Origin: Candidatus Eremiobacteraceae bacterium
Lineage (GTDB): Bacteria; Vulcanimicrobiota; Vulcanimicrobiia; Eremiobacterales; Eremiobacteraceae
Length of the DNA stretch: 64,000 nucleotides
Reading direction: 5' to 3'
NCBI GenBank assembly: GCA_035710745.1
Contig: DASTCX010000013.1
Location: 124,001 to 188,000 of the forward strand
This document shows positions 50,891 to 59,256 of this stretch, piece by piece. Numbering within the stretch: position 1 is the stretch's first letter; each line of letters begins with the position of its first letter. Made by a program: the position numbers and the translations under genes. Under the pieces are notes generated by a model. It saw nothing but the letters and a program-made list of their open reading frames with translations, ran no database searches and was not told the DNA's origin.

Positions 50891-51289
50891 CTACTTGCGG
50901 CGGCGTGAGATCGATTTGCGCGCCGCGAAACCCTCATCCATCCCGTGCCAGAATCCGATCGTCTGCTCGTCCATCTTCCAGCACAGATTGATGAGCTGAC
51001 CGTTGCGGAGCGCGGGGAAGTCGACGAGCCCGAGATCGAGGTCCTTGACGATGCAGCCGTGTTTGTGCACGGTCTCGATGAGCCCGAGCACGGCCTCTTG
51101 CATCTCTTCTGCCTGCCGAGCTTGCGTCGCGGCGCGCTGAGCACCGCCGGCGTCACCGGCCATCCGCTGCGCGGTATCCGCTTCGAGCAGCTTGATCGCG
51201 AGATCGCGGCGTCGACGGACGAGGTCTTCCAACAGGGGCCGGACGACAGGTATGAGTGCGTTAGCTTCTTCGAGACGGAAGACTTTCAT
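50891..51289 (-). CDS. DUF2203 family protein
   Basis: A 132-residue protein of the DUF2203 family. Visible are VFRLEEANALIPVVRPLLED, a helical central part rich in Ala/Gln/Glu, and the conserved C-terminal part CIVKDLDLGLVDFPALRNGQ followed by NLCWKMDEQTIGFWHGMDEG. The C-terminal Lys/Arg run (KSISRRRK) is basic. No function is established for the family. It is divergent from rapZ, with about 97 bases between starts. Confidence 0.88.
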   Translation of the reverse strand: MKVFRLEEANALIPVVRPLLEDLVRRRRDLAIKLLEADTAQRMAGDAGGAQRAATQARQAEEMQEAVLGLIETVHKHGCIVKDLDLGLVDFPALRNGQLINLCWKMDEQTIGFWHGMDEGFAARKSISRRRK

Positions 51290-51386
51290 CGCCGGGTGTT
51301 TTCTCGACCGGCGCGGCCGAGCCTTGCTCGTCGGCGCGCCGGACTAGCGGCGGGTCTCCGTCCGCCGTTTCGCTAACATATGACAC

Positions 51387-52322
51387 GTGAGCGCAAAGCA
51401 CGTCGAAGGCGTCGAGCCCGCGGGCGGTGACGGCCAACGGCCCGTCGCGCACACGCATTTCGTCATCGTCACCGGGTTATCGGGCGCCGGCAAGAGTCAA
51501 GCCGCCAAATGCCTCGAGGACCTCGGGTATTTCTGCGTCGACAACCTTCCCCCCAGCCTCATACCGAAATTCGCCGAGCTCTGCTCGAATAGCCGGAATC
51601 TGCGCAAGGTCGCACTCGTCCTCGACATCCGCGGTGAGGAGATCTTCGGCGACGACCTCGCCGAACAGTTGCGCTCGCTCGACCGCGAACGCATCGCGCA
51701 CCGCGTCATCTTTCTCGACGCCGCCGACGACGTTCTCGTCCGCCGATTTTCAGAGACGCGCCGCAAGCATCCGCTAGCGGGCCGCGGCGGCGCGCAAGGC
51801 GCCCGCCTCGTCGACAGCATCGTCGCCGAGCGCGAGGAACTCAAGTCGATCCGCGACACCGCAGACGTCATCATCGACACGTCGAAGCTGACGCTCTCCG
51901 CCCTCAAGGAAAAACTCGGTCACGCCGTCGCTGGCGACCAGCACGTCGAGTCGATGACCGCCTCGATCGTCGCGTTCGGCTTCAAGTTCGGCATCCCGCT
52001 CGACGCCGACATGGTCTTCGACGTCCGCTTCCTGCCGAATCCGAACTACGTCGACGAGCTCCGGCCCCTCACCGGCTCGCATCCCAGTGTCGCTGCTTTT
52101 CTCGAGAACTCTGAAGAAGTGCAGTCGTTCAAGCACGAGCTCTTCCGCTTCATCGACTATCTCGTGCCGCGTTTCGTCCGCGAGGGCAAGGCGCACCTGA
52201 CGATCGGCATCGGCTGCACCGGCGGACGCCACCGCTCGGTCTATTTCGCGAACGAACTCGCCGCTCATCTGCGCGCCGCACGCATCGAAGCATTCGTGGA
52301 GTATCGCGATGTTCAACGGTGA
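51387..52322 (+). CDS. rapZ: RNase adapter / nucleotide-binding protein RapZ (YvcJ)
   Basis: A 311-residue P-loop protein. The Walker A is VTGLSGAGKSQAAKCLEDLG; other blocks are DNLPPSLIPKFAELC, FSETRRKHPL, DVRFLPNPNYVDELRPLTG and the C-terminal sensor GIGCTGGRHRSVYFANELA. In enterobacteria RapZ guides RNase E to a small RNA controlling glucosamine-6-phosphate synthase; in other bacteria YvcJ is a nucleotide hydrolase of uncertain role. It starts with GTG. Its end overlaps yvcK by 14 bases, the conserved rapZ-yvcK order; whiA, the usual third gene, is absent. Confidence 0.96.
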   Translation: MSAKHVEGVEPAGGDGQRPVAHTHFVIVTGLSGAGKSQAAKCLEDLGYFCVDNLPPSLIPKFAELCSNSRNLRKVALVLDIRGEEIFGDDLAEQLRSLDRERIAHRVIFLDAADDVLVRRFSETRRKHPLAGRGGAQGARLVDSIVAEREELKSIRDTADVIIDTSKLTLSALKEKLGHAVAGDQHVESMTASIVAFGFKFGIPLDADMVFDVRFLPNPNYVDELRPLTGSHPSVAAFLENSEEVQSFKHELFRFIDYLVPRFVREGKAHLTIGIGCTGGRHRSVYFANELAAHLRAARIEAFVEYRDVQR

Positions 52323-53643
52323 CGGCCGCGCGGCGCTCACGCGTATGTCGCGATGGTTGCTGCCGGGGATGCAGGTCAAGCGCTGGCTCTTCGTCGCGGT
52401 CCTCGGCGTTTTCATGTTCCTCGACGGCTTTGGCCGCGTCCTGAATTCGCACGATTTCAACTTCCACGTCAACGAGACGATTGACCGCATCGTCGTCCAA
52501 GACGCGCAGCTCGAGCCTTCGACGCTCCAATGGATCTTCATGATCGTCGGCGTCATCCTGATCTACCTCGGCTTGCGCCAGTGGATGCGCTCGATCGTCT
52601 ACGCGCTGAGCCCGCAGGATAGCCAGCGGCTCGTCGAGGTCATCTACGAGCGTCGCCAGCTCGACCGCGGCACGCGCATCGTCGCGATCGGCGGCGGCAC
52701 CGGCCTCTCGACCCTCTTGCGCGGGCTCAAGGAGTATACCGCGAACCTCACCGCGATCGTCACCGTCACCGACGACGGCGGTTCGAGCGGCCGCTTGCGC
52801 CAGGAGCTCGGCGTCTTGCCGCCTGGCGACATACGCAATTGCCTCGTTGCCCTCGCCGACAGCGAGTCGATGATGACCGACCTTTTCCAGTATCGATTCA
52901 ACGAGGGCAACGGTCTCGTCGGCCATTCGTTCGGCAACCTTTTCATCGCCGCGATGAGCGGCATCGCCGGCGACTTCGATCGCGCGATCAAGGAGAGCAG
53001 CAAGGTCCTTAACATCAAGGGTCGCGTGCTCCCGTCGACGCTCTCGAACGTCGCGCTCGAAGCGACGCTCGCCGACGGATCGAAAGTGCTCGGCGAAACG
53101 GCTATCTCTCGCGCCGGATCGCGGATCCGGTCGCTCGCGCTCACCCCGTCGGAGTGCAAGCCGCTCGTCGAAACACTCGAAGCGATCGCAGCGGCCGATG
53201 TCATCGTGCTCGGACCCGGTAGTCTCTACACAAGCATCATGCCGAACTTGCTCGTGCCCGGCATCGCTGCGGCGGTCGTTCGCGCGCCGGCGCTCAAGGT
53301 ATACGTCTGCAACATCATGACGCAGCCGGGCGAGACCGATGACATGACCGCGAGCGATCACGCGCGCGCGCTGCTCGGCGCTGCGACCGGAAGGCTGTTC
53401 GACTACGCCCTCGTCAACGTGGAACAACCGCATCGCCTGCTCCGTGCGTATGAATCGGAAGGCGCACATCAGGTCGCGCCGGACTTCGACGTGATCGCCT
53501 CGCTCGGCGTCACGCCGGTGCCCGGCCGTTTCGTCAGCGAAGAGCAGCAGGTGCGCCACGACCGCAAGAAGCTTGCGCAGGCGATCGTCAAGCTCATCGT
53601 CCAGCGCGGCGGCGCGGCAGGTTTGACGGCCATTCACCACTAG
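52309..53643 (+). CDS. yvcK: YvcK-like gluconeogenesis factor with N-terminal membrane segments
   Basis: A 444-residue protein. Residues from about 120 are a standard YvcK/CofD-fold domain: RIVAIGGGTGLSTLLRGLKE, TDDGGSSGRLRQELGVLPPG, GHSFGNLFIAAM and LGPGSLYTSIMPNLLVPGI. YvcK is needed for growth on gluconeogenic carbon and for normal cell-wall synthesis. The first 110 residues are extra and hold two hydrophobic segments (WLFVAVLGVFMFLDGFGRVL and LQWIFMIVGVILIYLGLRQW), so this copy is probably membrane-attached. The ATG lies inside the end of rapZ. Followed by a family A repeat. Confidence 0.95.
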   Translation: MFNGDGRAALTRMSRWLLPGMQVKRWLFVAVLGVFMFLDGFGRVLNSHDFNFHVNETIDRIVVQDAQLEPSTLQWIFMIVGVILIYLGLRQWMRSIVYALSPQDSQRLVEVIYERRQLDRGTRIVAIGGGTGLSTLLRGLKEYTANLTAIVTVTDDGGSSGRLRQELGVLPPGDIRNCLVALADSESMMTDLFQYRFNEGNGLVGHSFGNLFIAAMSGIAGDFDRAIKESSKVLNIKGRVLPSTLSNVALEATLADGSKVLGETAISRAGSRIRSLALTPSECKPLVETLEAIAAADVIVLGPGSLYTSIMPNLLVPGIAAAVVRAPALKVYVCNIMTQPGETDDMTASDHARALLGAATGRLFDYALVNVEQPHRLLRAYESEGAHQVAPDFDVIASLGVTPVPGRFVSEEQQVRHDRKKLAQAIVKLIVQRGGAAGLTAIHH

Positions 53644-53669
53644 GAATCGATAGTATCTCTTCCGGTACG

Positions 53670-53702
53670 ACCGCGGCGGTCGAGCTAAAGCTCGACCGCT
53701 AC
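53670..53702. repeat. Family A palindromic repeat touching a stop codon
   Basis: CCGCGG then arms CGGTCGAGCT and AGCTCGACCG with AA centre, then CTAC. It lies between yvcK and the convergent glycerate kinase; on the minus strand its GTAG end contains the TAG stop of the kinase. Confidence 0.88.
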
Positions 53703-54841
53703 ATGGTTATCAGCGACGAGTCTTTGAGACGGCGGGCGAGGCGTTCGGCGGAGTTCGCCGTTAGTTCGCGAGCGCGACGCATGTCGTCTGCTGACGGCGT
53801 TCCCGTGACGAGCGGCTCGGCTGCAAGGAGGTGCAACTTCTCAAGATCGTCGCCGCGAAGGTCGACGGTGCCCGCCACGGCCACGGCGGGGATGCCTCGA
53901 GCCGCTGCCGCACTCGCCACCGCGGACGGTGCTTTGCCCGCAAGCGTTTGACGGTCGAGTCGCCCTTCACCGGTGACGACGAGCGAAACGCCATCGAGCC
54001 GCTTATCGAACCCGATGACATCGAAGACGAGATCCGCGCCCCGCTCGAGACGCGCGCCGGCGAGCGCGAGAAAACCGGCGGCGATTCCTCCCGCGGCGCC
54101 GCCCCCTGGCACCGAGCGGACATCGGCGCCGGACTTCTGGGCGACGACATCTGCGAAATGTGACAGCGCGCCGTCGAGTACCCGGACGTCATCAGGCGTC
54201 GCACCCTTTTGCGGTCCGTAGATGGCCGATGCCCCGTTCGGCCCGACGAGCGGATTGTCGACGTCACAAGCGATCTCGATCGTGACGCCGCGGATACGGG
54301 CTGCGAGCGCAGAGTCGTCGATCGACTCAAGACGCGCGAGCGCTCCGCCGCCGCGCGGAAGTTCGCTACCACTAGCATCCAAGAAGCGAGCGCCGAGAGC
54401 AGATAGCGCTCCCGCTCCCGCATCGTTCGTCGCACTTCCGCCTATCGCCGAGACGATCCGGCGCGCACCCTCGTCGATCGCCGCGGCGATGAGCTCGCCT
54501 GTGCCGAACGTCGTCGCGGTCATGGGATCATTCTTGCCCGCAGGAACGAGCACGAGCCCGCTTGCCGCGGCGAGCTCGACGACCGCGGTACGGCCGTCGC
54601 CCAACAATGCGAACCACGCATCCACCGGACGTCCATCGGGACCGCTAACGGTGCGAGTCACGCGGCGGCCGCCGACAGCGTCGAGCATCGCGGTCGCGGT
54701 CCCATCCCCGCCATCGGCGACCGGCACGACGTCGACCTGAGCGTCTGGCCACACGCGCAGCAGACCGGCGCGCATCGCGTCGCCGGCTTGCTGTCCGGTC
54801 ATCGATCCTTTGAACTTATCGGGGGCGACGAGGATGCGCAT
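53699..54841 (-). CDS. Glycerate kinase (GlxK/GarK type)
   Basis: A 380-residue type I glycerate kinase, phosphorylating glycerate to 2- or 3-phosphoglycerate. The N-terminal KFKGS motif is present (VAPDKFKGSMTGQQAGDAM), followed by VPVADGGDGTATAMLDAVGG, AIGGSATNDAGAGALSALGA, GPQKGATPDDV and VVTGEGRLDRQTLAGKAPSA, all family blocks. It follows hydroxypyruvate reductase by about 33 bases on the same strand, giving hydroxypyruvate to glycerate to phosphoglycerate. The stop codon lies in a family A repeat. Confidence 0.94.
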   Translation of the reverse strand: MRILVAPDKFKGSMTGQQAGDAMRAGLLRVWPDAQVDVVPVADGGDGTATAMLDAVGGRRVTRTVSGPDGRPVDAWFALLGDGRTAVVELAAASGLVLVPAGKNDPMTATTFGTGELIAAAIDEGARRIVSAIGGSATNDAGAGALSALGARFLDASGSELPRGGGALARLESIDDSALAARIRGVTIEIACDVDNPLVGPNGASAIYGPQKGATPDDVRVLDGALSHFADVVAQKSGADVRSVPGGGAAGGIAAGFLALAGARLERGADLVFDVIGFDKRLDGVSLVVTGEGRLDRQTLAGKAPSAVASAAAARGIPAVAVAGTVDLRGDDLEKLHLLAAEPLVTGTPSADDMRRARELTANSAERLARRLKDSSLITM

Positions 54842-54848
54842 ATGTACA

Positions 54849-54886
54849 GCCGAGCTTCGCTCGGCCTACTACATCTACGCCTTCGC
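54849..54886. repeat. Family B repeat half-element overlapping a stop codon
   Basis: GCCGAGCTTCGCTCGGCC then TACTACATCTACGCCTTCGC. On the minus strand the sequence gives the last codons (AAG GCG) and the TAG stop of the reductase gene, exactly as the copy at 14819 does for the dehydrogenase. Confidence 0.8.
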
Positions 54887-55870
54887 GTGTGCCTTCGAGA
54901 GGACTTCGGGATTGAGCGCGGTCGGCGGCGTCTCGCCGGCGAAGAACGCGATGAGATTGCGCGCCGCGATCTCGGCCATCTTGCCGCGCGTCGCGTAGCT
55001 CGCGCTCGCGATGTGCGGCAGCAAGACGACGTTGTCCATCGCGACGAGCTCGGGCGATACTTTCGGCTCGAACTCGTAGACGTCGAGCCCCGCACCCGCG
55101 ATGACGCCGCCGCGCAACGCCGCGACGAGTGCCGCTTCCTCGACGACCGGGCCGCGCGAGGTGTTGATGAGACAGGCGCTCCTCTTCATCTTGTTCAGCG
55201 CAGCGGCGTCGATAAGGTGGCGAGTCTCGGGCAGCAGGGGCACGTGGACGCTGACGAAGTCCGAACTCGCCAGGAGCTCGTCGAGTGAGACTCGCCGGAC
55301 GCCGAGCTCGCGCTCGACTTCAGGCGGCGCCGCCATCGCATCCGAGTAGACGACCTTCATCGAGAAGCCGCTCGCACGTTTCGCCACGCAGCGCCCGATG
55401 CGGCCGAAACCGACGATGCCGAGCGACGCATGATGGACGTCGTGGCCGAGCATCTGCATGATGCCCCATCCGCCCCACGTTCCCGAGCGCATGAGCTTAT
55501 CCGCTTCGACGATGCGCCGCGCTGTCGCCATGAGCAACGCGAACGCGAGGTCGGCGGTCGTCTCGTCGAGGACACCCGGGGTGTTCGTCATGACGACCCC
55601 GGCTGCCGTGCCGGCGGGAATGTCGAAGTTGTCGAAACCGACGGCGACGTTGGCGACGATCTTCACGCTTGGAAGCGCTGCCAATAAGGCAGCATCGACT
55701 TTTTCAGTCAACAGCGTCACGAGCGCATCTTTGCCTCGCGCCTGCTCGCTGATCTCGTCTCGCGACGGCGAGCGGTCGTGTGGCCACACCGTGACGTCGA
55801 AATGCTCGCGCAGCAGCTTCAGCCCTTCGTCGGGGATGACGCGCGTGACGAAGACCGTGGGTCTAGCCAA
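54875..55870 (-). CDS. Glyoxylate/hydroxypyruvate reductase (D-2-hydroxyacid dehydrogenase)
   Basis: A 331-residue NAD(P)H-dependent enzyme. The catalytic-domain start is PTVFVTRVIPDEGLKLL; the dinucleotide site is GIVGFGRIGRCVAKRA; catalytic Arg lies in NTSRGPVVEEAALVAAL, Glu in YEFEPKVSP, and His in LPHIASAS. It reduces glyoxylate to glycolate and hydroxypyruvate to glycerate. No ATG fits the N-terminus; TTG at 55870 does, with AAAGG eight bases upstream, overlapping the IclR stop by eight bases. Between an IclR regulator and glycerate kinase, hydroxypyruvate is the likely main substrate. Confidence 0.93.
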   Translation of the reverse strand: MARPTVFVTRVIPDEGLKLLREHFDVTVWPHDRSPSRDEISEQARGKDALVTLLTEKVDAALLAALPSVKIVANVAVGFDNFDIPAGTAAGVVMTNTPGVLDETTADLAFALLMATARRIVEADKLMRSGTWGGWGIMQMLGHDVHHASLGIVGFGRIGRCVAKRASGFSMKVVYSDAMAAPPEVERELGVRRVSLDELLASSDFVSVHVPLLPETRHLIDAAALNKMKRSACLINTSRGPVVEEAALVAALRGGVIAGAGLDVYEFEPKVSPELVAMDNVVLLPHIASASYATRGKMAEIAARNLIAFFAGETPPTALNPEVLSKAHAKA

Positions 55871-56693
55871 GCGTTGTGCCTTTGCCGCGGCCGGTGTAGC
55901 CGAGCTTGGCGGAAATCTCTTGGGCGGCTTGGACGACCGCTTTGACGATGCGATCGCGTTGGAGGTTCTGCTGGCCGATCTTCGGCACGGCGACCGAGAT
56001 CGACGCGACCGGCCGACCTGAGTAGTTGAACAGCGGCGCGCCGGCGCAGTAGAGCCCTTCCTCGGTCTCCTCATTGTCCTCGGCATAGCCCTGACGGCGG
56101 ACCTTCTCCAGCTCCTGGCGGAGCGCGTCCGCGTCCGTTATCGTGTTCTTCGTGAATCGCGCGAGCGGGCGCGCGGCGATGATGCGGTCGGATTCAGCCC
56201 GGTCGAGATGCGCGAGGAGCGCCTTGCCGATGGCGGTGCTGTGGAGCGGCTTGCGGGCACCGATGTCGGCGTACATGCGGACGGAGCGTCGGCCGTCGAT
56301 CTTGTCGATGTAGACGAACTCAGAATCGTCGAGGACGCCGAGAAAGGCCGTCTCGCCGAGCTGGTTGACGAGCTGCTCGAGGTGCGGTTTCGCGGCCGCA
56401 TGCGCTTCCATCGAGCGTAGGATGCCGCAGCCGACTTCGAAAGCGCGCATGCCGAGCGAGTAGCGGGCGTTGTCCGGGTTCCACCGGACGAACCCGCGCG
56501 CGCGCAAGGTCTGCAAGATCCGGTGAACGCTGCTCTTCGAAAGGCCGATCGCCTGACCGAGCTCGCGAACGCCGACTTCTTTCGTCTGGGTCCCGAGATA
56601 CTCGAGGATGACGAGCGCTCTGTCGACGGAGTTGACCTTGGATTCGCCGCGCGGTTTGGCGGCAGGGTTCAAGTCGCCTGAACTGATGGCCAC
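55863..56693 (-). CDS. IclR-family transcriptional regulator
   Basis: A 276-residue regulator. The N-terminal winged helix (about 25-85) shows VNSVDRALVILEYLGTQTKE, LGQAIGLSKSSVHRILQTLR and GFVRWNPDNARYSLGMRAFE. The C-terminal effector domain has RMYADIGARKPLHSTAIGKA, a long basic segment and EEGLYCAGAPLFNYSGRPVA with the conserved Cys. IclR proteins often sense glyoxylate, pyruvate or aromatic acids. The GTG with GGAGG five bases upstream is preferred to a GTG eight codons earlier. It overlaps the reductase gene, so it probably controls the glycerate pathway as well as itself. Confidence 0.92.
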   Translation of the reverse strand: MAISSGDLNPAAKPRGESKVNSVDRALVILEYLGTQTKEVGVRELGQAIGLSKSSVHRILQTLRARGFVRWNPDNARYSLGMRAFEVGCGILRSMEAHAAAKPHLEQLVNQLGETAFLGVLDDSEFVYIDKIDGRRSVRMYADIGARKPLHSTAIGKALLAHLDRAESDRIIAARPLARFTKNTITDADALRQELEKVRRQGYAEDNEETEEGLYCAGAPLFNYSGRPVASISVAVPKIGQQNLQRDRIVKAVVQAAQEISAKLGYTGRGKGTTLG

Positions 56694-56858
56694 GATCTCC
56701 TCCAGGTCTGGGAGCACGATAGACGACGGGGCGAAATGGAATGCGCCATTCGTGCGCGATGGGACGCTGCAGCGCCCTCGGAACGGGACACATTTTCCGG
56801 GATGCTTCGGACGGTTCCTGTTTGCGAAACGCCCGCCAGACGCTCGGGCCGGGGTGAT

Positions 56859-57224
56859 TTACGAGGGAGAGAGGGTGAAGTCGACCTCGTACTGCTTGCC
56901 TGCCGAAACCGTGACGTGCTGGTCCGGCGGGTTCTGGTAGCCGCTGGCGGAGCAACTGACGGTAGTCGTCGTCGAGGACGAATCGATCGGCACTTGCGGC
57001 AGGGTGTACTTGCCGTTGGCGTCCGTGTGGGTCGTGACGACGAGGTCGGCCGTGACGGTGGCGTTCGCGATCGGCTGGCCGGACGACGATTTGACCACTC
57101 CCATGATCGTGCCGTAATTGCCCTGGGGAGCGGCCGGGTTGTTATTGCAGCCGGAGATCGCGAGCGCGGCCACGAGGGCCGAGGCGAACACGCCGGGGCC
57201 GACGATCCGTCGAAGAACGTTCAC
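56859..57224 (-). CDS. Lipoprotein with carboxypeptidase-regulatory-like (beta-sandwich) domain
   Basis: A 121-residue lipoprotein (lipobox ALAISGC-N). Then a CarboxypepD_reg-like beta-sandwich: YGTIMGVVKSSSGQPIANAT, VVTTHTDANGKYTLPQVPID, SCSASGYQNPPDQHVTVSAG and FTLSPS. The V-x-D-x-x-G-x-Y pattern (TDANGKYTL) is typical of such surface adhesion or starch-binding-like domains. Probably a small extracytoplasmic binding module; no enzyme site. Confidence 0.85.
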   Translation of the reverse strand: MNVLRRIVGPGVFASALVAALAISGCNNNPAAPQGNYGTIMGVVKSSSGQPIANATVTADLVVTTHTDANGKYTLPQVPIDSSSTTTTVSCSASGYQNPPDQHVTVSAGKQYEVDFTLSPS

Positions 57225-57293
57225 TGTCTGACTCCTGTCAAGCGGCCCTGCTCGATTGCCCCGTGCTGGTAACGTTATGTCGGGCGCCGCCGT

Positions 57294-57467
57294 CTACTCC
57301 GTCTTGCGTTTCCGGATGATCGCGACGTTGTACGACGGGTTGTACGGTCCCAAGTGGACGAGCTCCCAGCCGTCGTTCAGCGCCTGGAGCAGCTCGTCGA
57401 GCCATGCACGCGTCTTGCTTTCGCCGGTCAGGACCCCGTATTCATAATCCCCATCGGGTCGGTCCAT
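57294..57467 (-). CDS. Small DUF4177-like protein
   Basis: A 57-residue protein with the pattern DYEYGVLTGESKTRAWLDEL then LQALNDGWELVHLGPYNPSY and IIRKRK. The GWELV box and terminal basic residues are those of DUF4177-like small proteins, whose role is unknown. Three ATG codons run in tandem; the innermost leaves the best spacing (6 bases) from GGAAGGG. It lies between the SCO gene and the lipoprotein gene on the same strand. Confidence 0.7.
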   Translation of the reverse strand: MDRPDGDYEYGVLTGESKTRAWLDELLQALNDGWELVHLGPYNPSYNVAIIRKRKTE

Positions 57468-57556
57468 CATCATCCCTTCCGCGGCGCGATGCCAGGCTGT
57501 GCGGCAAGCCGTCTCGTTCCACCTGCCGAATCGACGCGCCCGAAAGCGGCGCTGAC

Positions 57557-58330
57557 TTATGACGTCGTCCGGCGGATGACCCAGACGAACAGCCAGATTC
57601 CGACGCCGATGATCGCGATGGTCGCGATGAGATCGCCGATGCCGGCGCGCCCGTTGAGCGCGCCTCCGCAATACGCGAGCGCGGCTCCGAGCGCAAGATC
57701 GACACGCGCCATGAGCGACGAGTGTTCGTTGGCGACGTGCTTCATTTCGGCCGCGAGATCCGCGGCCGTCCACGACGATCCTTCGATGATCTCCGCAACG
57801 GTGTCGTCGGGCGTCACGAGCACGATGCGTTCGTCGTGCAGGATCGTGTCGGGATCGGATGCGATCGAATGTATGCCCATGCTCCGATCGAAATCGTCGA
57901 CCGCACCTGCGTCACCGGTGAGCACGCGCCACTGCGGCGACTCGATCCCATATTCGTGTGCGTACGCGGCAAGCACCGACGGCGTGTCGTGCCGCGGATC
58001 GATCGTCACTTCGACAAGGCGGAAAGGACCATCGCCGAGCAGCGAATGGACCGCGCCGAATTTGCGCGTTATGATAGGACACGCATCGCGGCAGCGCGTG
58101 TAGACGAACGCGACCGCGACCGCATCGCCGCGGAGGTCTGAGAATCCGAACGGCGCATCGCGCTGGTCGAGAAATCGCGTCGCGGGCATCGGATCGCCGG
58201 CTTTGACGAGCTGGGCGGGTTGGTCGAAGGGGTTCGGCGCGAGGGTCGGATCGGCCGTCGCCACGGCTGTCGAGCTTAGTGCCAGCGAGAGCGCGAGGGC
58301 GCTCGCCCACGTCGCCGCGAAAAGACGCAT
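57557..58330 (-). CDS. SCO1/SenC-family copper chaperone, C-terminally membrane-anchored
   Basis: A 257-residue exported thioredoxin-fold protein that delivers copper to, or reduces, the CuA site of cytochrome oxidase. Signal peptide about 1-26; then FGFSDLRGDAVAVAFVYTRC with the CxxxC copper site in TRCRDACPII, VEVTIDPRHDTPSVLAAYA, and the His ligand in ILHDERIVLV. Unusually a C-terminal hydrophobic helix (LIATIAIIGVGIWLFVWVI followed by RR) anchors it, after a DLxAEMKHVANEHSS helix. It lies near the ctaCDE operon, which it probably serves. Confidence 0.9.
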   Translation of the reverse strand: MRLFAATWASALALSLALSSTAVATADPTLAPNPFDQPAQLVKAGDPMPATRFLDQRDAPFGFSDLRGDAVAVAFVYTRCRDACPIITRKFGAVHSLLGDGPFRLVEVTIDPRHDTPSVLAAYAHEYGIESPQWRVLTGDAGAVDDFDRSMGIHSIASDPDTILHDERIVLVTPDDTVAEIIEGSSWTAADLAAEMKHVANEHSSLMARVDLALGAALAYCGGALNGRAGIGDLIATIAIIGVGIWLFVWVIRRTTS

Positions 58331-58918
58331 ATGGATGGAGGGTTCGCCCCACCGCCGATGACTCCCGCGCAGCGGCGCGCGTCGCTCGTCATGCGGCCGT
58401 GGCGAGACGACGAACGTCGCATCGTCCGGCGCGGCATGCTCGGCCGGTTTCTCATCGCGATCGAGCCAGCGATCATCGCAGTCGTTTTCGGCTGGTTCGG
58501 CTACTGGCTCGGGACGCACGGCCGCACCGACGCGACGCACGACGACTGGATCTTCTCCATCATCTTCGTGCCGGGTGCCGTCGTCTTCGCTATCTACGCG
58601 GTCGTATTGCTCATCGGACCGCTCCGCGCTCTCCGACAGACGTACGAGCCGATATTCGTCGTCGACGGTTACATCCGAACGCGTGGCCGTGACGATTTTT
58701 CGGCCACCGGTTCGAACGGCTACGTCGCCGTGCTCACCGACGAGCATCGCGTCGCATGCGAGTGGGCCGCCCGCGGCAAGGATGAACTGTCTTTCGACGT
58801 CCGCCCCGCGATGCTCGAGTTCTCAGAATTCGGTGGCGTCCACGCGGTCGACGGCCATCGCACCGGCGTCCTCCCCGAAGACTTCCCCGTCCTCGGCATC
58901 GGCCCGTTCAAGCGATAG
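58331..58918 (+). CDS. Membrane protein with PH-like C-terminal domain, unknown function
   Basis: A 195-residue protein, if the first ATG is used. Two transmembrane helices are at about 36-60 (FLIAIEPAIIAVVFGWFGYW) and 75-97 (IFSIIFVPGAVVFAIYAVVL). A soluble C-terminal part is beta-rich (PIFVVDGYIRTRG, GYVAVLTDEHRVACEWAARG). Its first ATG directly abuts the SCO start on the other strand; ATGs at 58358 and 58391 are possible inner starts. Family not recognised. Followed by family A repeats. Confidence 0.68.
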   Translation: MDGGFAPPPMTPAQRRASLVMRPWRDDERRIVRRGMLGRFLIAIEPAIIAVVFGWFGYWLGTHGRTDATHDDWIFSIIFVPGAVVFAIYAVVLLIGPLRALRQTYEPIFVVDGYIRTRGRDDFSATGSNGYVAVLTDEHRVACEWAARGKDELSFDVRPAMLEFSEFGGVHAVDGHRTGVLPEDFPVLGIGPFKR

Positions 58919-58940
58919 CGCAGATGGAGCGACATAAATA

Positions 58941-59039
58941 GGGAGCGGTCGAGATTTATCTCGACCGCCGCGGTCTTGCCTTTGCGCGATCGGCAACTCG
59001 GAAGCTCGTCTCCGGTCGAGCTAAAGCTCGACCGCTCCC
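58941..59039. repeat. Family A composite repeat, two palindromes
   Basis: Palindrome GAT/ATC with TT centre at 58941-58973 and palindrome GCT/AGC with AA centre at 59012-59039. The sequence between resembles the reverse complement of the spacer seen at 37060-37079, with extra bases. It lies between two convergent genes. Confidence 0.88.
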
Positions 59040-59058
59040 TACCTTATGGCACAGATCT

Positions 59059-59250
59059 TCACCGATCGAGCGGGATCGAGGTCGAGCTATCGACCGGCCA
59101 GACATGGAAATGACCGGACTCGAGCGCCGATATCGCGCCCATGAACAAGATCACCGCGAGTCCGACGAGGAAAAATGCGCGGACCGGCGGCGGCATGCCG
59201 CGGCTCTGCGGGATCTCGTATTGCGAACCGTCGAGCGTCTCGTCACTCAT
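59059..59250 (-). CDS. Small single-helix membrane protein of the oxidase operon
   Basis: A 63-residue protein with one transmembrane helix (VRAFFLVGLAVILFMGAISA) and a short outer segment (LESGHFHVWPVDSSTS). Last gene of the ctaC-ctaD-ctaE operon. Small subunits of this type sit at the same place in caa3-type operons, but no specific subunit family could be recognised. Confidence 0.68.
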   Translation of the reverse strand: MSDETLDGSQYEIPQSRGMPPPVRAFFLVGLAVILFMGAISALESGHFHVWPVDSSTSIPLDR

Positions 59251-59256
59251 CGGAGC

